A DNA stretch of 64,000 bases, taken from Oceanospirillum sp048270425 (GTDB taxonomy: Bacteria > Pseudomonadota > Gammaproteobacteria > Pseudomonadales > Halomonadaceae). The notes below the pieces were generated by a model. The model had not been told where the DNA came from. It ran no database searches and was given only the letters and a program-made list of their open reading frames with translations. The stretch's first letter is position 1. Each line of letters begins with the position of its first letter. A program made the translations under genes and the position numbers. The DNA is taken from NCBI GenBank assembly GCA_048270425.1, contig JBLWSY010000009.1, positions 62,001-126,000 of the forward strand, written 5' to 3'. Positions 16,365-24,806 of this stretch are shown in pieces.

Positions 16365-17189
16365 ATGATAAAAACAAAAAATAGAATTTTTCTGGGCTGT
16401 GGCATGGCTCTGCTGACACTCAGCCAAATGGCCAGCGCCCTGCCAGGTATTCGCTCCGTCAATATTTCGACGATCGAATACCCATCTCTTTTCCAAAGCG
16501 AGCCTCAGTACGGACTTGGCCATGGTGCGGCCCAGGACATCACCACAGAAGCCTTCAAGGCGGCGGGGATCAGTGTTAGATATAGCTATCAGCCAATGAT
16601 TCGCTCTGTAGAATCTGTGATAGAAAAGCGCTTTCCTGCAAACCTTGGCTCCATCAACTGGTTTATCAACGACGGAAAACAGAATGAAGTGCATAACGTT
16701 GATCTGCTTAATATCAACTTTAAGCTGTTCTATCTGAAAAGCCGCTTTCCAAACCGCGAAGAGCTCCCCGTCTTTGAAGCGTTGAGAGATTATCGTGTCG
16801 GCAATGTACGAGGAAGCTCAACAACCCCGGTGGTCGAGTCTTTGGGCATAGAAGCAGATTGGGTTAGTAGCTTAGAACTTAACCTACGCAAACTGGAAGC
16901 GGGACGGCTTGATTTCGCCATTGCCGGAGAAAAAGCTGGCTGGACACTGGCCAACCGGATATTTCTCCACCCCGAACAATTTGCGACCATAGACAAACCT
17001 ATCCATGTTGTCCCCATCAGTCTGGTATTTCACAAAGACTCCGACCTACTGCGGAAGAAATTTGAAACAGGGTTTTGTACCCTTATTAAAGAGGGTCGGT
17101 ACCTGAAGATTATGCAGCGTTATTATCCCAAAGCAGATAATCTGAAAAATGCTATCCTATCACCACTCCCTCCCGCGTTTTGTGACTAA
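16365..17189 (+). CDS. Periplasmic substrate-binding protein (SBP_bac_3-like)
   Basis: 274 residues with a signal peptide ending MASALP. The body fits the type II periplasmic binding fold of polar amino-acid binding proteins: AAQDITTEAFKAAGISVRY, a central YRVGNVRGSSTTPVVESLG hinge block, and RKLEAGRLDFAIAGEKAG. No ABC permease or ATPase gene is nearby, so it may be an orphan binding or signalling protein. Ligand unknown. Confidence 0.85.
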   Translation: MIKTKNRIFLGCGMALLTLSQMASALPGIRSVNISTIEYPSLFQSEPQYGLGHGAAQDITTEAFKAAGISVRYSYQPMIRSVESVIEKRFPANLGSINWFINDGKQNEVHNVDLLNINFKLFYLKSRFPNREELPVFEALRDYRVGNVRGSSTTPVVESLGIEADWVSSLELNLRKLEAGRLDFAIAGEKAGWTLANRIFLHPEQFATIDKPIHVVPISLVFHKDSDLLRKKFETGFCTLIKEGRYLKIMQRYYPKADNLKNAILSPLPPAFCD

Positions 17190-17284
17190 AAACTCTTTTA
17201 TTTCAGCTGGTTAGATATTAATCTGTCGCGTTAATTGACAGGATAATACCCCGGGAAAGGAATCTCTCCGCTTAGGAGTAAACC

Positions 17285-18114
17285 GTGAGATTCCTTTTCT
17301 TCTGTGCCAGCCTTATGCTGTCATTTTCTGCAATTGCCACCCCCAACTTTTCTGCCGCTAAAAAGACGCTGTAAAAGTCTACCAGGGTCAGGAAAAGAGC
17401 TTTTACTGTGGTTGTGACTACGCCTACCAGGGAAAGAAGCTTGTTCCAGACTGGGAAAGCTGCGGCTACCAGCCACGCAAGCAAGCAAAACGCGGCTCCC
17501 GGATTGAATGGGAGCATGTGGTACCCGCGTGGCACTTTGGTCATCAACTGCAGTGCTGGCAGAACGGTGGCCAGAAGAACTGTACCAGGAATAATCCAAA
17601 ATTCTCAGTGATGGAAGCGGACCTGATGAATCTGGTGCCTGCCGTTGGTGAGCTGAATGGCGATCGCAGTAACTACAAGTTCGGCATGATCCCCGATGAA
17701 CCCCGCGCCTATGGCCGCTGTGACTTTGAGGTGGACTTCAAAGGCAAAACCGCTGAACCACCAGAGAATGTCCGTGGCGATATCGCTCGTATCTATTTCT
17801 ATATGTGGGATACCTACGGCCTGCAGATCAGCCGCCAACAGCGACAGCTGCTGGAAGCCTGGGATCGACAGGACCCGGAATCAGATTGGGAGCGGGAACG
17901 TAAACGCCGGATCGAGAGACTACAGGGCGTAAAAGCAGTACCAATTAAGACCTCAGCTCCGGTACCAAGCAGCAACAGCCTGAGTTGTGATTCCCTGCCC
18001 CGTACCTGCGGTAAGATGACCAGCTGCGAACAGGCACAGACCGCATTGGCCTGCGGGAATACACGGTTAGATCGGGATAAGGATGGCGTGCCGTGTGAGG
18101 CGCTTTGTCGTTAA
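17285..18114 (+). pseudogene. endA: Endonuclease I (EndA/Dns family) with Excalibur domain, frameshifted
   Basis: A GTG at 17285 with AGGAG 6 bases upstream starts a signal peptide (RFLFFCASLMLSFSAIA) and the mature N-terminus NFSAAKKTL, then meets TAA at 17372. One frame over, the protein continues at once with KVYQGQEKSFYCGCDYA. It runs to 18114 with the catalytic IEWEHVVPAWHFGHQ, LMNLVPAVGELNGDRSNY, and a C-terminal cysteine-rich DRDKDGVPCEALC Excalibur calcium-binding motif. A one-base loss in the CTGTAAAAG stretch explains it. The secreted or periplasmic DNase is therefore broken, unless this is a sequencing error or a slippage-prone site. Confidence 0.85.
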
Positions 18115-18125
18115 CCAAGTAAATC

Positions 18126-18151
18126 AGACCCGCCTTTCGGCGGGTCTATTC
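18126..18151 (+). terminator. Rho-independent terminator after endA
   Basis: A perfect 9-bp stem AGACCCGCC/GGCGGGTCT with TTTC loop and a T-rich tail. Confidence 0.8.
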
Positions 18152-18158
18152 TTTCTGC

Positions 18159-18711
18159 TTACCGGATCTGTGCCATTGGGTCCTGCAGGTACGACCCGAG
18201 ACCGCGCCACTTCTCCAATCCGGCGGTGATCACCTTGAGTCTGGATAGGGATTCATCCATGTGAGTCCAGCTGCAGAGCAGCACATTATCCAGCTGTTTC
18301 AGCAAGGTTTTAGCATCTCCGTGAACGTACTTGTCCAGCTCCGCCAGAATCGCCCGACCGTCTGCGAAGTAGCGGCCATGCTCCTGAAAGTAATAGCCCT
18401 CGTCTCCCCGCCGCTCTTCCTTAGCTAGGTATTCACCCTCGATGGCGTAACTGGCGATAAAGGATCGGGCGTTGTTGAACTCGTCTTCCGGGATATCCAT
18501 ACCGGAGCAGACATCAAACGCCGTGTGCAGCTGATTCCAGAGGCGTGTTGAAGCGGATTGCTGGTCACGGCCTTTCAGGTGAGACACGGCTGTAAAGCAC
18601 AGCCTTGAGCGAGTTGGTCAGCTCTTTCACGTGAGAATCCTTTTCAGCTAACGCGAAAGAGAGAGCAGCTTGGCCGGATCGTCCCTGATCGCATTCGATA
18701 AACTTGAGTTT
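18159..18711 (-). pseudogene. Frameshifted gene, phage-regulator-like
   Basis: Two overlapping minus frames join into one coherent protein. From 18711 down to about 18590: a helical SGQAALSFALAEKDSHV and KELTNSLKAVLYSRVS. Then, one frame over, down to 18159: HLKGRDQQSASTRLWNQL, DIPEDEFNNARSFIASYAIE and a helical C-terminus. The LYSRVS-x-LKG plus WNQLHTAF plus DIP layout recalls C-terminal domains of phage antirepressors (ORF6C/BRO-like), but I am not sure of the family. No ATG opens the first frame; a GTG at 18630 has AAGGA 7 bases upstream. Decayed prophage cargo is the likely reading. Confidence 0.5.
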
Positions 18712-18726
18712 CTAATACAGTATTAG
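18712..18726. promoter_or_regulatory. 15-bp palindrome, operator-like
   Basis: CTAATAC-A-GTATTAG: two perfect 7-bp arms around one base. It sits at the upstream edge of the phage-like pseudogene and 130 bp before the gene at 18855. It has repressor-operator geometry; the protein is unknown. Confidence 0.4.
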
Positions 18727-18854
18727 ACCCAGCCAGGAGAAGGTTGGCAAGCTATTGCAAGGCACAATCTTTCGCCAACTTCTGCAAATACCTTCTATAT
18801 TAAATCCTGATCAAAACAAACTAAGGGGTCTGATCGATCCATTGGAGGGATAAG

Positions 18855-19514
18855 ATGAAAAATCTAACCGTTGCTTTATCACTTCTCTGCTTAATCTTGG
18901 GCGGATCCTCTATCTATTTTTACAAACAGTGGGATGACTGCAGACAGGTGCCCTCTTTCACTCCAGCGCTTGTCCAGACTAGCAAATATGTAGGTTATGA
19001 GCGGTCGTTCCATTACTCCGTATCTTGTGATGGTCGGGATATTCCTGATGACTGCACGACCAAGAAACCTATTGACGTTACTGGCCAACCAGTCGTTCTA
19101 TCCGCTGTGCTGGACGGTCATCTGGGTAGCTCCTCTTTTGTCGTGGACTGGGTAGAAAACACCATGTTTTATGTGGATCTGTCTGATGATAAAAAGTGGA
19201 ATATCAACTATGACACCAAGATCATTACCTTCAATGCGCCTGAAATACACTTTGATCAGGTTATTCGGCCAGGTAATTATCTCCCGTATGTAAAAGACCG
19301 GAATGTGACATTTGATGATGAAAAAGCACTTCTTGAACTGGTTAAACAAACCAGCGACATCTCAGCAAACAGGGTCTCGACATACTTAAAAGATAATAAA
19401 ACCGTAATTCAGGGAGAAATGGCTAAGTCCATCAAGGGGCTTGTTGAAGATATTGTCAGCAAGATGGGCTATCCAAACTCCTATCAAGTAAATGTGGTTT
19501 TTGACGGTTCTTAA
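18855..19514 (+). CDS. Membrane-anchored protein, DUF4230-like
   Basis: 219 residues. A single N-terminal hydrophobic segment (NLTVALSLLCLILGGSSIYFY) anchors an extracytoplasmic domain. Blocks such as FYVDLSDDKKWNINYDTKII and TFNAPEIHF, a helical C-terminal half and a final YQVNVVFDGS strand resemble DUF4230 proteins. That assignment rests on pattern alone. Four cysteines are visible; two in the SCDGRDIPDDC loop could form a disulfide. ATG 18855 follows GGAGGG. It lies in the decaying islet, with no co-directional partner closer than the small ORFs at 19.9 kb. Confidence 0.65.
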   Translation: MKNLTVALSLLCLILGGSSIYFYKQWDDCRQVPSFTPALVQTSKYVGYERSFHYSVSCDGRDIPDDCTTKKPIDVTGQPVVLSAVLDGHLGSSSFVVDWVENTMFYVDLSDDKKWNINYDTKIITFNAPEIHFDQVIRPGNYLPYVKDRNVTFDDEKALLELVKQTSDISANRVSTYLKDNKTVIQGEMAKSIKGLVEDIVSKMGYPNSYQVNVVFDGS

Positions 19515-19906
19515 AACTTTGTAGGCCTGATTGCCTCCAGCTGATCTAAGTTCGGCAGAGCTTTGGCGGTCAGGTCTTCACCCTCATATCCAAACAACCC
19601 TCATTGGTAGAATCCCCCCATTTGTCATAACCATTCGCTACGCGACCCAGTAACTAGTGGTAGATGTAATGGCTTATATCGCGCTTGCTGGTTCCAGCTC
19701 CGGCATCAGCCCCACCATGTAAGTACACTCGCCTCCACCAAAAACCACTAATGCAATTGCAAACTATTCAGTTTAAAAAGTTTACAATATATATCTTAAT
19801 TCCTACAGATTCTCCCATGCCAACTAAATTAGAGTCAGCAAACTAATATCATCTATAAGAACTGCTACAGACCATGCCACCCGTGGGTTTTGGAAAAGGA
19901 TCATCG
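19515..19906. other. Intergenic region, probable relic DNA
   Basis: About 390 bp with no supportable gene. A 29-codon minus-strand fragment ending MPELEPASAI (about 19695-19785) reads like a protein tail but has no start or homologue I can name. The last 100 bp are AT-rich and may carry the promoter of the small membrane ORFs. Confidence 0.4.
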
Positions 19907-20080
19907 ATGCCACATTTTAGGAAGAAACAGGCAGAAGCCGAATTGGCCGCCTACAGATCTGCATCTGAAAAAATTGTGTCAGCTGCCCGGCGTGAGGTGA
20001 TGACAATACTGATTAAGATCTTTCTGGTCACTGCAGTGACTACCGCTATAACCGTCAAAATCTACTATGGAATGAAGTGA
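19907..20080 (+). CDS. Small protein with C-terminal membrane helix (57 aa)
   Basis: Starts at ATG 19907, which has AAAAGGA 6 bases upstream (a longer version from 19874 lacks one). A charged, Ala/Glu-rich N-terminal helix (KKQAEAELAAYRSASEKI) precedes one membrane span (TILIKIFLVTAVTTAITVKI). The stop overlaps the next start (TGATG), so the two are probably translated together. No family recognised. Confidence 0.55.
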   Translation: MPHFRKKQAEAELAAYRSASEKIVSAARREVMTILIKIFLVTAVTTAITVKIYYGMK

Positions 20081-20190
20081 TGAAGTTACCTAAACCCTGG
20101 TTTTTTAATCCGACCAAACTTTATTGTGCAGCAGGCGCATCGTTTCTTGGTGGAGCATCCGTAGGCGTTCTGACAGGTCTATTAATCTAA
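20080..20190 (+). CDS. Small membrane protein A of the W-aromatic-N set (36 aa)
   Basis: Too short for most gene callers. Begins KLPKPWFFNPTKLY, then a Gly/Ala-rich span CAAGASFLGGASVGVLTGLL with GxxxG spacing. Its ATG overlaps the preceding stop and GGA lies 8 bases upstream. It shares the PWFFN motif position with the next two small ORFs. Confidence 0.5.
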   Translation: MKLPKPWFFNPTKLYCAAGASFLGGASVGVLTGLLI

Positions 20191-20211
20191 GTCCTGCCAA
20201 TAAGTTATGAC

Positions 20212-20349
20212 ATGCCAAGGATCAGGAGTAAGACCATCAATAAACAATCATGGCTATACAATTACAAAAAGTTTTTCTCGGCTCTTTTTTTATCAACTGC
20301 ATGCGGGATTCTTCTGGGTTTACTCGTTCTGAGCCTGAAGCAGCTTTAG
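20212..20349 (+). CDS. Small membrane protein B of the W-aromatic-N set (45 aa, start uncertain)
   Basis: The core is KQSWLYNYKKFFS followed by the span ALFLSTACGILLGLLVLSL. ATG 20212 has no ribosome site. A perfect AGGAG (20224-20228) instead stands 7 bases before an in-frame ATC at 20236. An ATC start would give 37 residues beginning one codon before NKQSWLYN, closer in length to its neighbours. Either the start is unusual or an ATG has mutated. Confidence 0.45.
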   Translation: MPRIRSKTINKQSWLYNYKKFFSALFLSTACGILLGLLVLSLKQL

Positions 20350-20388
20350 ATTACTCAACCCACGATCCTACTCATACCGGAACTCTAA

Positions 20389-20487
20389 ATGATTAAATGG
20401 ATTTACAATCATCCCTATCTGACTATCGCTGTTGGCGGCCTGATAGGCGGTGTGACTGGTCTGGGCCTCGGGATATGTTTCTGCTAG
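20389..20487 (+). CDS. Small membrane protein C of the W-aromatic-N set (32 aa)
   Basis: Begins MIKWIYNHPYLT and continues as a very Gly-rich span, IAVGGLIGGVTGLGLGICF, ending with cysteine. GGA lies 8 bases before ATG 20389. The W-[FLI]-[FY]-N motif and the single GxxxG-type helix match the two preceding ORFs, which argues for a real paralogous set. Confidence 0.5.
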   Translation: MIKWIYNHPYLTIAVGGLIGGVTGLGLGICFC

Positions 20488-20611
20488 GGCTTGAATCATT
20501 AGCCGTAACCTAGGGGATCATAGCCTCGATCTGTGTAAAATATGGATTGGCCAAAGTCCGAAAATCATCAGGTTCTTCAGCTGAATCGGCTGTAAACGGT
20601 AGCCGCCATCT

Positions 20612-20640
20612 GTGCGGCCTGAGCATTTTTCCGCTATAAT
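20612..20640 (+). promoter_or_regulatory. Probable dusA promoter
   Basis: A perfect -10 TATAAT at 20635-20640, 60 bp before the dusA ATG. The -35 is weak. The preceding 120 bp hold nothing else recognisable. Confidence 0.4.
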
Positions 20641-20699
20641 CCGCCGCTTTCGTTTTATCGCATTCAGACCATTCAGCCTTTACAAAGAATCCTGCCGAT

Positions 20700-21725
20700 A
20701 TGCCTTTTACGCCTACTACCGCTATTCAGAAGCACCGTCGTTTTTCCGTTGCGCCTATGATGGATTGGACAGATCGACATTACAGGTATTTTGCGCGTCT
20801 GCTATCCAAAGAAGCTCTGCTGTACACCGAGATGGTGACGACAGGCGCGATTCTTTTTGGTAAAGATCCGGATCGTTTTCTGGCGTACAACAAGGAAGAG
20901 CATCCTATCGCGCTGCAGCTGGGCGGCAGCAACCCGGAAGATCTGGCGAAGTGCAGTGTTAAGGCGACGGAGTTCGGTTACGACGAGATCAACCTGAATG
21001 TGGGCTGCCCGAGTGATCGCGTGCAGAACAATATGATAGGCGCTTGCCTGATGGGCCATGCGGATCTGGTGGCGGAATGCATCTCTGCCATGCAGGCAGC
21101 CACTGAGGTTGAGGTGACGGTGAAATGCCGCATCGGCATCGATGAACAAAACCCGGAAGAAACCCTGCCGCAGTTTATTGAGACGGTTGCAGCAGCAGGC
21201 TGCAAAAGCTTTACCCTGCACGCCCGTAAGGCGTGGCTTGAAGGCTTAAGCCCTAAACAAAACCGTGAAGTACCGCCGCTGGATTATGATCTGGTTTACC
21301 GTATGAAACAGGCTTATCCGGAGCTTGAGATTGCGATTAACGGCGGTATCACCACTTTTGATCAGATGGCAACGCATCTTGAGCATGTGGATGGTGTAAT
21401 GATTGGCCGTGAAGCCTACCAGAACCCTTATCTGCTGGCAGAAGTAGACCAGAAGATCTTTGGCCGGGACACACCTATCTTCAGCCGCCATGAGGCTTTG
21501 GCAAAGATGCTGCCCTATATCGAGCAGCAACGCTCGGAAGGCACCTATCTGGGACATATCACCCGCCACCTGCTGGGTATTTTCCAGGGTTGTCCGGGAG
21601 GTCGTAAGTTCCGCCGCCATATCAGTGAGAACGCGTATAAAGAAGGTGCAGGTCCAGAGGTTCTGGAGCAGGCGATGGCGCTGGTTTCAGAGCAGGCTAT
21701 TCTGGATGCCGCTTTTGCCGGTTAA
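20700..21725 (+). CDS. dusA: tRNA-dihydrouridine(20/20a) synthase DusA
   Basis: 341 residues. It is an FMN-dependent TIM-barrel enzyme reducing uridine 20/20a of the tRNA D-loop. The opening RRFSVAPMMDWTDRHYRYFARLL is DusA-specific. NLNVGCPSDRVQ carries the catalytic Cys, LHARKAWLEGLSPKQNREVPPL is the DusA insert, and NGGI plus GVMIGREAYQNPYL bind phosphate. Its length matches E. coli DusA. Monocistronic, with a TATAAT upstream. Confidence 0.97.
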   Translation: MPFTPTTAIQKHRRFSVAPMMDWTDRHYRYFARLLSKEALLYTEMVTTGAILFGKDPDRFLAYNKEEHPIALQLGGSNPEDLAKCSVKATEFGYDEINLNVGCPSDRVQNNMIGACLMGHADLVAECISAMQAATEVEVTVKCRIGIDEQNPEETLPQFIETVAAAGCKSFTLHARKAWLEGLSPKQNREVPPLDYDLVYRMKQAYPELEIAINGGITTFDQMATHLEHVDGVMIGREAYQNPYLLAEVDQKIFGRDTPIFSRHEALAKMLPYIEQQRSEGTYLGHITRHLLGIFQGCPGGRKFRRHISENAYKEGAGPEVLEQAMALVSEQAILDAAFAG

Positions 21726-21845
21726 AACTTGCTGCAGATCGTGATGCAGTTCTGAAATTACGGCCTGCACCACCTTAGTGCTATTGCGGTTCTGTTGAAT
21801 TCTCTTTAAAAACAAAGAACTTAACGAACCGCAGGAAGATTCACT

Positions 21846-22802
21846 ATGGCCAGTAAACTGGAACAACTGCGTCAAATGACCGTTGTCGTCGCCGACACCG
21901 GTGATATTGATGCCATCGCACAACTGAAACCGCAGGATGCAACCACGAATCCCTCTCTGGTTCTTAAGGTTGCCGATAAGCCTGAGTATCAGGATCTGAT
22001 CAAACAAGCGGTTCAGAAAGCACAGCAGGAAACCTCAAACCCCGCGCAACAAAAAGATTTCGCCGTTGACCGTATTGCCGTTGCCATCGGTGCGGAGATC
22101 AGTCGTATTATACCGGGTTATATCTCGACCGAAGTCAGTGCCCGCCTCTCTTTCGATACCCGCGCCACTGTCGAGAAAGCCCGCCGCCTGATCAGCCTGT
22201 ATAAAGCCCTTGGAGTGGGTCGTGAGCGGGTATTAATCAAGATCGCTTCCACCTGGGAAGGTATTAAAGCCGCAGAAATTCTGGAACAGGAAGGTATCAC
22301 CTGTAATCTGACACTTCTGTTTTCTCAGGCCCAGGCGGTTGCCTGTGCCGAAGCAGGAGCCACGCTGATCTCGCCGTTTGTGGGTCGTATTCTGGACTGG
22401 AATAAAGCAGCCTTCCCTGAGCAGGATTTCACCAGGGCAAAAGACCCCGGTGTACTGTCCGTTCAGAGCATCTACAACTACTACAAGCAACACGCTTATA
22501 ACACGATTGTGATGGGTGCCAGCTTCCGTAATACCGACGAAATCGAACAGCTGGCCGGTTGTGATCGGCTTACCATCAGCCCGGCTCTGCTAGAGCAACT
22601 GGCGGCTGACGAGGCTCCGCTTGAGCGTAAGTTGTGGGCTAATAAACCCCTGATGCCTCGCCCGGAAGCGCTTACGGAAGCAGAGTTCCGCTGGAAAATG
22701 AATCAGGACGCGATGGCTACTGAAAAGCTGTCAGAAGGTATCCGTCTGTTTGCTGCGGATCAGGCAAAACTTGAAGCGCTGTTAGCACCTCTTTTTAACT
22801 AG
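21846..22802 (+). CDS. tal: Transaldolase
   Basis: 318 residues, the class I (TalA/TalB) size. Landmarks are VADTGDIDAIAQLKPQDATTN at the N-terminus, RVLIKIASTWEGIKAAE with the Schiff-base Lys, CNLTLLFSQAQAVACAEAGA and SPFVGRILDWNK. It transfers a dihydroxyacetone unit between sedoheptulose-7-phosphate and glyceraldehyde-3-phosphate in the non-oxidative pentose phosphate pathway. It stands alone, with an AGGAAG ribosome site and a terminator after it. Confidence 0.97.
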   Translation: MASKLEQLRQMTVVVADTGDIDAIAQLKPQDATTNPSLVLKVADKPEYQDLIKQAVQKAQQETSNPAQQKDFAVDRIAVAIGAEISRIIPGYISTEVSARLSFDTRATVEKARRLISLYKALGVGRERVLIKIASTWEGIKAAEILEQEGITCNLTLLFSQAQAVACAEAGATLISPFVGRILDWNKAAFPEQDFTRAKDPGVLSVQSIYNYYKQHAYNTIVMGASFRNTDEIEQLAGCDRLTISPALLEQLAADEAPLERKLWANKPLMPRPEALTEAEFRWKMNQDAMATEKLSEGIRLFAADQAKLEALLAPLFN

Positions 22803-22831
22803 TTTTATATCGCTGTATTAGCGACAAACAT

Positions 22832-22884
22832 AAAAAGCCCCGGTTCACTTTGCATCAGTTAATTGCAAGTGCCCGGGGCTTTTC
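22832..22884. terminator. Bidirectional terminator between tal and the STAS gene
   Basis: AAAAGCCCCGG and CCGGGGCTTTT arms with an inner stem, between convergent genes. Confidence 0.85.
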
Positions 22885-22921
22885 TTTATTTGGAATCTTA
22901 TCTGAGATAACCGGCTGAAGA

Positions 22922-23437
22922 TCAGTGAAAGCTCTTCAGATCCGGGGTTGCTTTGCAGTTTTCCAAAGCAAAAACGACGGGTTCAAACTCTTCTTTATTA
23001 CGGGGGTTCAGGCCCATCAGCGTTCGGTGCGCATCAATCACTTTCTGTCGAATGCTATCAGCACATTCATCATCCAGCACCGGCGCTTCCTCCAAAGAGT
23101 AGTCCAGTGCAATCGGCTGATGCCGAAGATTGAAATAATAGTCAAACCCCATACTGTCCAACACCCGGGTAATATCTTCACGGGTACTGACAATCGTCGG
23201 CTTACGGGGCATAACTTCTTTAGCATGCACCGCAATTTTTGCCAGCAAGCCAAGGGCTGTGCTGTCGATACCTTCTGTTTCAGTCAGATCGATCACAACT
23301 GACTTAAGGTTTTCACCACCAAAAATTCGTTTAAGCAATGAATCTATGGTTGAGCAGAGCGTTAACCGTACATCACCCATAAACTTGAGTACGTACACAC
23401 CCCGGTTTTCCGCAACCAGAATTTTGCCTTCTTGCAT
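22922..23437 (-). CDS. STAS-domain anti-sigma factor antagonist (HsbA-like)
   Basis: About 171 residues from ATG 23437, one base after the stop of the phosphatase gene. The N-terminal 100 residues form a STAS domain. SVVIDLTETEGIDSTALGLLAK carries the phosphorylatable Ser (DSTALG), as in SpoIIAA/RsbV. An acidic C-terminal extension follows. Paired with an upstream PP2C response-regulator protein it resembles the HsbR-HsbA pair of Pseudomonas, which links flagellar and biofilm control through partner switching. That parallel is inference. Confidence 0.85.
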   Translation of the reverse strand: MQEGKILVAENRGVYVLKFMGDVRLTLCSTIDSLLKRIFGGENLKSVVIDLTETEGIDSTALGLLAKIAVHAKEVMPRKPTIVSTREDITRVLDSMGFDYYFNLRHQPIALDYSLEEAPVLDDECADSIRQKVIDAHRTLMGLNPRNKEEFEPVVFALENCKATPDLKSFH

Positions 23438-23438
23438 A

Positions 23439-24605
23439 TTAAGAACCTGATACCGCCAACAGGCTGACATCGTCAGGGGCATCCTGCATGCCTAACTCGG
23501 TAAAGTGACTTACCATAGCGTCATGTTGCCCTGCAAATTGAGTTGCTATCTCTAACAGGCGTTTTTCTTTAGCTGCCAGAGAGGTTTCATTTATCACTTC
23601 AAACACACCGTCTGAAAAGAGGGTGAGATGGTATCGCGGGTGCAACAATAACTCAAACTCCTCATAAGTCGCATCCTCAAAAAGTCCTACAGGCATCCCC
23701 TTACCTTCCAGAAAACGCCCGCCCTCATCATCTACCAACACCGGATAAGGAAAGTGTGCTCCATTACAGTAGCGCAGATGGCGGTTTTTGCTATCTAAAA
23801 GCCCAAGAAAAATAGTCAGATGCTTCCCCAGCCCCGTTTCGAGCAGTTCGGTGTTCACCCGCTTCAGAATATCGGCAGGATTAACGGGCTCTTCAACGCG
23901 CAAAGCACGTTTTACATAACGACGAATATACACCCGGAGCAGAATGGTGATAAAGGCAGAAGAAGCGCCATGGCCGGAGACATCGGCCAGATAAAAAATC
24001 ACCTGATCACCAGTAACGGGAAAGTAATCAACAAAATCACCACTCAGATACAGTGATGGACAGATCATGTAATTAAAGCGGCTTTGCTGAAAATGCCAGG
24101 GAGAATCCGGTAGCATTTTTTGTTGAACGTAGCGACCAGCCTGCTGGTCCTGTCGCAGCAGGTCCAGACTGGTCATAAGCTCAAGATTGAGTTCTTCCAG
24201 CTCGTCATAGGTTTGCTGGCTTTGCATCAGTTCTTGCTTACGGCTAACCGCCCGCTGCAATACGAGCGCTGTCAGGTTCATGTTCTGATCCGGGTTTAGA
24301 ATATAGTCATCTGCACCCGCTTCCAGCGCTTTAATTAAGGTTTCTGTCAGTGCATCCTTGCCAATAACAACCAAGGCGTAAGACCGACTGGAGATCAGCC
24401 AATTTTCCAGAGCAAAAATATCGCCGGGCTGATTAAGCTCAAAAATAACCAGCTTGATGGCTTCCGGTAAAGCCTCGGGAAGGGATTCGGCAGGTAAAGG
24501 GTCAGCCTCCAGTGCTTCCAGAAGCTTTGGGGATACGTGATGTTCCGATGACACGCCAGACGTACTACCTGACACATATACCGCATCCGTCAATGTTGTG
24601 AGCAT
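23439..24605 (-). CDS. Receiver-like plus SpoIIE/PP2C serine phosphatase (HsbR-like)
   Basis: About 388 residues from ATG 24605. The N-terminal part is a response-regulator fold: LVIFELNQPGDIF, then VVIGKDALTETLIKALEAGADDYI. The acceptor Asp position is Glu (IFEL), so phosphorylation is doubtful. A linker coiled coil follows, then a SpoIIE-type phosphatase with LADVSGHGASSAFITILLR and LTLFSDGVFEV metal-binding Asp residues. It probably dephosphorylates the STAS protein encoded next to it. A longer start at 24662 is possible but has no ribosome site. Confidence 0.88.
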   Translation of the reverse strand: MLTTLTDAVYVSGSTSGVSSEHHVSPKLLEALEADPLPAESLPEALPEAIKLVIFELNQPGDIFALENWLISSRSYALVVIGKDALTETLIKALEAGADDYILNPDQNMNLTALVLQRAVSRKQELMQSQQTYDELEELNLELMTSLDLLRQDQQAGRYVQQKMLPDSPWHFQQSRFNYMICPSLYLSGDFVDYFPVTGDQVIFYLADVSGHGASSAFITILLRVYIRRYVKRALRVEEPVNPADILKRVNTELLETGLGKHLTIFLGLLDSKNRHLRYCNGAHFPYPVLVDDEGGRFLEGKGMPVGLFEDATYEEFELLLHPRYHLTLFSDGVFEVINETSLAAKEKRLLEIATQFAGQHDAMVSHFTELGMQDAPDDVSLLAVSGS

Positions 24606-24806
24606 AAGTTCCAAGTGTCCTTTGCAGTACTCCGCTGCCCAAATCTGAAAATTAAGCAGCAAAGATACTAAATGGATTAAGCCTGCCTATAGTGAATAGT
24701 GTAAACCCTAATACAGACAAGGGAAACGCAGATAAGTGCACTGGATCAAATAGCCAAAAAAAATGTAATATTTCTGACACTGCTTAATGAGTATAGGGGG
24801 TAAATA

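Noticed and set aside
19680..19790. Minus-strand fragment ending MPELEPASAI, phage-like in feel
   Set aside because: Only 29 codons, no start and no recognisable family; kept as a note in the intergenic entry only.
20249..20396. Alternative 48-codon frame beginning MAIQLQKVFL within the small-ORF cluster
   Set aside because: It is out of frame with the W-aromatic-N paralogue, its ribosome site is 21 bases away, and it looks like an overlap artefact.
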